The translations under genes were made by a program, and so were the position numbers. The notes beneath the pieces were generated by a model, which had not been told where the DNA came from, made no database searches, and saw only the letters and a program-made list of their open reading frames with translations. From NCBI GenBank assembly GCA_964603595.1, contig CAZRVN010000007.1:25435-89434 (forward strand): a stretch of DNA of 64,000 bases, given 5' to 3'. This DNA is from JAQVEM01 sp964603595. Lineage in GTDB: Bacteria > Actinomycetota > Humimicrobiia > Humimicrobiales > Humimicrobiaceae. Positions 61,280 to 64,000 of this stretch are shown here, in pieces; positions within the stretch are counted from its first letter, which is position 1; every line of letters starts with the position of its first letter.

Positions 61280-61813
61280 ATGGAAATAGAACCAATAAAA
61301 TTTATTTTTAATTCAATAAGTGGTCAGATTTCAAGGACTGATACTAAAGCTAATATATTACTTGGTGTTCAGCTGGCAATAGTTGGTTATTTCTTATCGA
61401 ATTTGGAAAGAATAAGTTTAAATAATTATTATTTTTTAATAGTTTTTATCCTGTTTATTATTATGGTTTTAATGACTTTGATTTTTGTATTTAAAGTTAT
61501 TTGGCCAAGTCTGAATTTGAAATACTTAAGTAAAAAGGGATATTCTTTAATTTATTTCAAGTCTATTCATGATGAAGTTACAAAGGATGAGAAAAAAACT
61601 ATTCATAGGTTTGATAAAGCTAAAGAGGAAGAATTTAAAGAGGATCTAATATTACAGGTGTTATCACTTTCAGAAATTGCTACAAAAAAATTTATTAGAA
61701 TTCAAAAAGCTTTTATATTTTTAGGAATCGAGATTTTTTTAGGTTTAATTTTTTTAATCCCAAATTTTTTAAACCTGGAAACAATACTAAAAATATTTAT
61801 TAAAGAAGGGTAA
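61280..61813 (+). CDS. Pycsar-type membrane effector (DUF5706/PycTM-like)
   Basis: 177 residues. The N-terminus ISRTDTKANILLGVQLAIVG (about 17-36) matches the start of the DUF5706 Pycsar effector family (D-x-K-A-x-x-L-L). Hydrophobic helices at about 26-41, 50-74 and 142-168 surround a charged cytoplasmic segment (80-140) with VLSLSEIATKKFIRIQKAF, also typical. In known Pycsar systems such effectors respond to cyclic pyrimidine nucleotides by disrupting the membrane. It lies between two cyclase genes with 5-base gaps on each side. Confidence 0.75.
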   Translation: MEIEPIKFIFNSISGQISRTDTKANILLGVQLAIVGYFLSNLERISLNNYYFLIVFILFIIMVLMTLIFVFKVIWPSLNLKYLSKKGYSLIYFKSIHDEVTKDEKKTIHRFDKAKEEEFKEDLILQVLSLSEIATKKFIRIQKAFIFLGIEIFLGLIFLIPNFLNLETILKIFIKEG

Positions 61814-61818
61814 AGTAA

Positions 61819-62766
61819 ATGCCTGATTATTCAGAAAGAAGAAGGTTTGATATTATTAATAAATCAATATCTTATGATAAAAAGACAGAAAAAATTACAT
61901 TTGTTAGTGTACCTGATCCAAGGAGATATAAATGGATAGAAACAAAGGATGGGCAAGTAAAGTTATTTGATAAATTTGATAACGTAGCTTTCTCTGAAGC
62001 ATTGGTTAAGGAAATGTTTGAGAAAATTGGTAAGTTGCCATTTTATTATGAGCCACCAGGTATTGAGGATATTGATAATTACATAGAGGGAAGAAAAAGT
62101 GTACTTACTGAAGTGTTAAGAGGTAAAAATTTAAAGAAATATAATACAGAAAGAAATAGGGATGATTTTATTAATAATTTAAAGAAAGATATATGGGGCT
62201 TTGTAATCTTGTCTTTAGATATAGTTAAATCAACGAGTTTGCTTACTGAGTTAGGCAATAAAAAATATTCAGAATTAGTTTCAATTGTCTTATCTGAGCT
62301 AACTGAATTTATTGAAAAATTCAATGGGGGGTATATTTTAAAATATACTGGAGATGGTATGATTATATATTTTCCTGAACCAGGATTTATATCAAAAAAT
62401 GATTTAGCAATTTATTGTGCGGTAGGTTTAAGAAAAATTATATATGATTGTATTAACCCTATTTTTAAGGATAATTCTTTACCTAAGATTGATGTTAGGA
62501 TTGGTCTAGACTCTGGGGAAGGGTATATACAGGCAATAAGAAAAACAAAATATAAAGATAAGAAGGAATTATTTGGCAGAGTTATAAGTTTTGCTATAAA
62601 GATACAAGATACGGCAAATCCTGGTGAAATCTACTTAGGTGAAATTACTGAAAAAAATATACATTCATCATGGAGAGAAAAGTGTAAAAAAGTTGAGTTA
62701 AATAATAATTTTGATTTGAGATCTGCAGATGGTAAGATTTATCAGATTTATAATCTAGTGATTTAA
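61819..62766 (+). CDS. class III nucleotide cyclase (cyclase 2)
   Basis: 315 residues. N-terminal about 115 residues of unassigned alpha/beta sequence, then a class III cyclase domain (about 125-300): D134 in ILSLDIVKST, D179 in KYTGDGMIIYF, K175 at the base-specifying position (adenylate-like), S257 and K261 in FGRVISFAIKI where Asn and Arg are usual. It therefore has both metal aspartates but lacks the transition-state Asn. It may work as a heterodimer with cyclase 1, each supplying part of the active site. It is clearly distinct in sequence from cyclase 1. Confidence 0.8.
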   Translation: MPDYSERRRFDIINKSISYDKKTEKITFVSVPDPRRYKWIETKDGQVKLFDKFDNVAFSEALVKEMFEKIGKLPFYYEPPGIEDIDNYIEGRKSVLTEVLRGKNLKKYNTERNRDDFINNLKKDIWGFVILSLDIVKSTSLLTELGNKKYSELVSIVLSELTEFIEKFNGGYILKYTGDGMIIYFPEPGFISKNDLAIYCAVGLRKIIYDCINPIFKDNSLPKIDVRIGLDSGEGYIQAIRKTKYKDKKELFGRVISFAIKIQDTANPGEIYLGEITEKNIHSSWREKCKKVELNNNFDLRSADGKIYQIYNLVI

Positions 62767-62773
62767 AAAAAAC

Positions 62774-62962
62774 TTATAATATTTTCTTGACACCGAAGTC
62801 AAATTTAAATATATTAGGAACTTCCTTCTCAATATTATCAGTAATATAGATATATAATATTAACTCAGTAAAATTTCCTATAGAGAGATAGTCATCATAC
62901 AGCTTCTTATATAATCCCAGTGACTTTTTATATATAGAATGGAGTAAATCATAGGTTTCCAT
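62774..62962 (-). CDS. short hypothetical ORF
   Basis: 62 residues, no family recognised, no clear Shine-Dalgarno. It fills the gap between cyclase 2 and the integrase gene on the integrase strand. The sequence is helical and charged but not distinctive. It may be spurious. Confidence 0.3.
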   Translation of the reverse strand: METYDLLHSIYKKSLGLYKKLYDDYLSIGNFTELILYIYITDNIEKEVPNIFKFDFGVKKIL

Positions 62963-63002
62963 TTAATAAGAATAACAATTATATAACTAACCATATCTCT
63001 GC

Positions 63003-63884
63003 TTATAACCTATCAATAGCCCTTGCCATCTGCGAAATATTAAAATTAATATAGATTTTTGTAGTATCCAGGCTTTCATGACCCAGTAGCTTCTGAACCT
63101 TAAATAGATCAACTCCTGTTTCAACCAGGTGAGTGGCAAAACTGTGTCTAAAGGTATGTGCAGTATAACCTTTCTTCTTAAGTCCGGATAGTATAAGGTA
63201 CATCTTAAGTAGATATACAAAACTTCCGTTACACAACCTCTTACCCTGCTCACCAATTATAAGGGCTTCTGTTTTTAAGGGTAGCCTCTGCTCCAGATAC
63301 TTATCAAGCAGTATTGTAACTTCTTTATGAAGAGGAATTAACCTGTCCTTTCCTCCCTTACCACGCCTTATAATCAAAGTACTCTTAGATAGATTAATAT
63401 CAGTCCAGTTTAGATTAAGCAACTCACTTTTCCTTATACCGCTATAGTAGAGTAGGGATAGAACTAGTTTATCTCTTACATTATTTTTTCTACATCTTAA
63501 AGGTGCAAAGTCTACAGATTTAATTATTATGTCTACCTCATATTTAGACATTACAGATGGGATCCTGCATATCTTTTTAGGTACCCTTATTTTTCTGGTT
63601 GGATTTTTAACTGTAATATCTTCTTCTTCAAGGTAATTAAAAAAGCTTTTTACTATCGCAATTATTTTTGATATTAAACTCTGACATAGACCTCTTTTTT
63701 CTTTAGCATAGTAGAAATACTGCCTGACTATTCTTGTACTAATTAAGTTTATATCCAGAATATTTATATAATTTAAATAATCAAAGAATTTCCTAAGCTC
63801 CTTATTGTAACCGTAAATGGTAGAAGGAGAGGCAATTTTTTCTATTTTCATATAAGAAAGGAAGCTATCTATATAATTTCTCAT
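63003..63884 (-). CDS. tyrosine recombinase (XerC/D-like integrase)
   Basis: About 293 residues from the ATG at 63884 (a TTG at 63914 would add ten). An N-terminal SAM-like core-binding domain (MRNYIDSFLSYMKIEKIASP) precedes the catalytic domain with the full set: Arg in YSGIRKSELL, Lys in RRGKGGKDR, H-x-x-R in HTFRHSFATH, His in LLGHESLDTT and the nucleophile Tyr in KIYIN. It ends at the right boundary of the island and faces inward from the 26-bp repeat, so it is the likely integrase of the element, though a Xer-like housekeeping role cannot be excluded. Confidence 0.92.
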   Translation of the reverse strand: MRNYIDSFLSYMKIEKIASPSTIYGYNKELRKFFDYLNYINILDINLISTRIVRQYFYYAKEKRGLCQSLISKIIAIVKSFFNYLEEEDITVKNPTRKIRVPKKICRIPSVMSKYEVDIIIKSVDFAPLRCRKNNVRDKLVLSLLYYSGIRKSELLNLNWTDINLSKSTLIIRRGKGGKDRLIPLHKEVTILLDKYLEQRLPLKTEALIIGEQGKRLCNGSFVYLLKMYLILSGLKKKGYTAHTFRHSFATHLVETGVDLFKVQKLLGHESLDTTKIYINFNISQMARAIDRL

Positions 63885-63945
63885 ATCTTTTTTATTCTCT
63901 TTTTTGCAACACAAATCAAGAAATTATATCCTATTAAACATAATT

Positions 63946-63971
63946 CTCGGCTTATAGGCTAACTCCAACTA
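63946..63971 (+). repeat. right 26-bp direct repeat (probable att site)
   Basis: Begins CTCGGCTTATAGG and ends AACTCCAACTA; 25 of 26 identical to 57241-57266. It lies 62 bases upstream of the integrase start (on the integrase strand), the usual position for an att site. Confidence 0.7.
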
Positions 63972-64000
63972 ATTATCCAGTTTATTTTAATGAAGAATTA

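Larger units (their letters stand above)
57241..63971. mobile_element. putative integrative element carrying a defence cluster
   Basis: A 6.7-kb segment bounded by the 26-bp direct repeats. It holds a HEPN-like gene (minus), an Mrr-type nuclease, cyclase 1, a Pycsar-type membrane effector, cyclase 2 (plus), a small ORF and a tyrosine recombinase (minus) next to the right repeat. The genes are more AT-rich than the panB-panD region. Cargo plus integrase plus repeats suggest a small mobile defence island. The boundary is inferred, and only 29 bases beyond the right repeat are visible. Confidence 0.65.

Noticed and set aside
63185..63256. Second minus-strand frame inside the integrase gene (62987-63256)
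   Set aside because: Out-of-frame shadow of the recombinase catalytic domain, which is complete in its own frame.
57241..63971. Integron array with attC sites
   Set aside because: Only two repeat copies, in direct orientation around one multigene block, and the core does not match the RYYYAAC/GTTRRRY rule; a simple integrative element fits better.
1..64000. CRISPR arrays, tRNA or rRNA genes
   Set aside because: No regularly spaced repeats and no cloverleaf-like or rRNA-like segments were noticed on either strand; a dedicated covariance search was not possible.

Overview
This window looks like the replication-origin side of a low-GC (AT-rich), free-living anaerobe or microaerophile's chromosome. 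No rRNA gene is visible, so the taxon is an inference. An orphan OmpR-type regulator next to amtB-glnK-glnA has a DNA-binding domain very like actinobacterial GlnR, and a Rossmann/DUF2520 gene precedes the pantothenate genes. Together with the low GC this suggests a deep-branching uncultured actinobacterial lineage (OPB41/Humimicrobiia-like), but other uncultured Terrabacteria are not excluded.

Layout. (1) 1-6.4 kb: partial alkyladenine glycosylase, Thermotoga-type ferredoxin, rpe, then a riboflavin operon (promoter, FMN riboswitch, terminator, ribD-ribE-ribBA-ribH) whose RibB half has lost both metal ligands, and a uracil-DNA-glycosylase-like protein with eroded motifs. (2) 6.4-14.6 kb: a minus-strand complex I-like set, A-B-CD-H-I-J-K-N, with no NADH module and no NuoL/M. 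Its Fe-S ligands survive, but the conserved charged residues of the proton path appear to be lost. Two exported proteins follow it (DUF1287 pseudoenzyme, 3D-domain protein). (3) 14.7-24.3 kb: AI-2E-type permease, PHP phosphoesterase, DUF2085 and PAP2-like membrane proteins, nadE, and the nitrogen block glnR-amtB-glnK-glnA with GlnR-box-like operators; amtB carries a one-base frameshift. (4) 24.4-38.2 kb, mostly minus strand: VIT-type transporter, HAD hydrolase, SPFH protein, AsnC/RAM protein, GIY-YIG protein, lipA, then the classical origin block parB, parA, rsmG, mnmG, an extra mnmG paralogue, mnmE, jag, yidC, yidD, rnpA, rpmH, with two perfect parS sites.

(5) 38.2-45.4 kb: putative oriC with DnaA-box-like sites, an ATPase/winged-helix gene, dnaA, dnaN, a DUF2520 Rossmann gene and panB, panC, panD. 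(6) 45.4-57.2 kb: lipoprotein, corA, orphan solute-binding lipoprotein, an HtrA/PDZ remnant, ECF sigma factor with a membrane partner, a purine-permease remnant, hydrolase, two acetyltransferases, HD and DUF2779 nucleases, and an RHH/PIN toxin-antitoxin pair with a visible operator. (7) 57.2-64.0 kb: a probable mobile defence element bounded by a 26-bp direct repeat, with a tyrosine recombinase at its right end. It carries a HEPN protein, an Mrr-type nuclease and a Pycsar-like operon in which two different class III nucleotide cyclases flank one DUF5706-like membrane effector. That two-cyclase arrangement is the best candidate here for an undescribed system.

A signal running across the window is initiation at non-standard codons. 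nadE and the DUF2085 gene share the same ribosome-binding stretch followed by AUA, and rnpA has GGAAG-N6-AUU. None of the three has an in-frame AUG, GUG or UUG that would preserve its conserved N-terminus.
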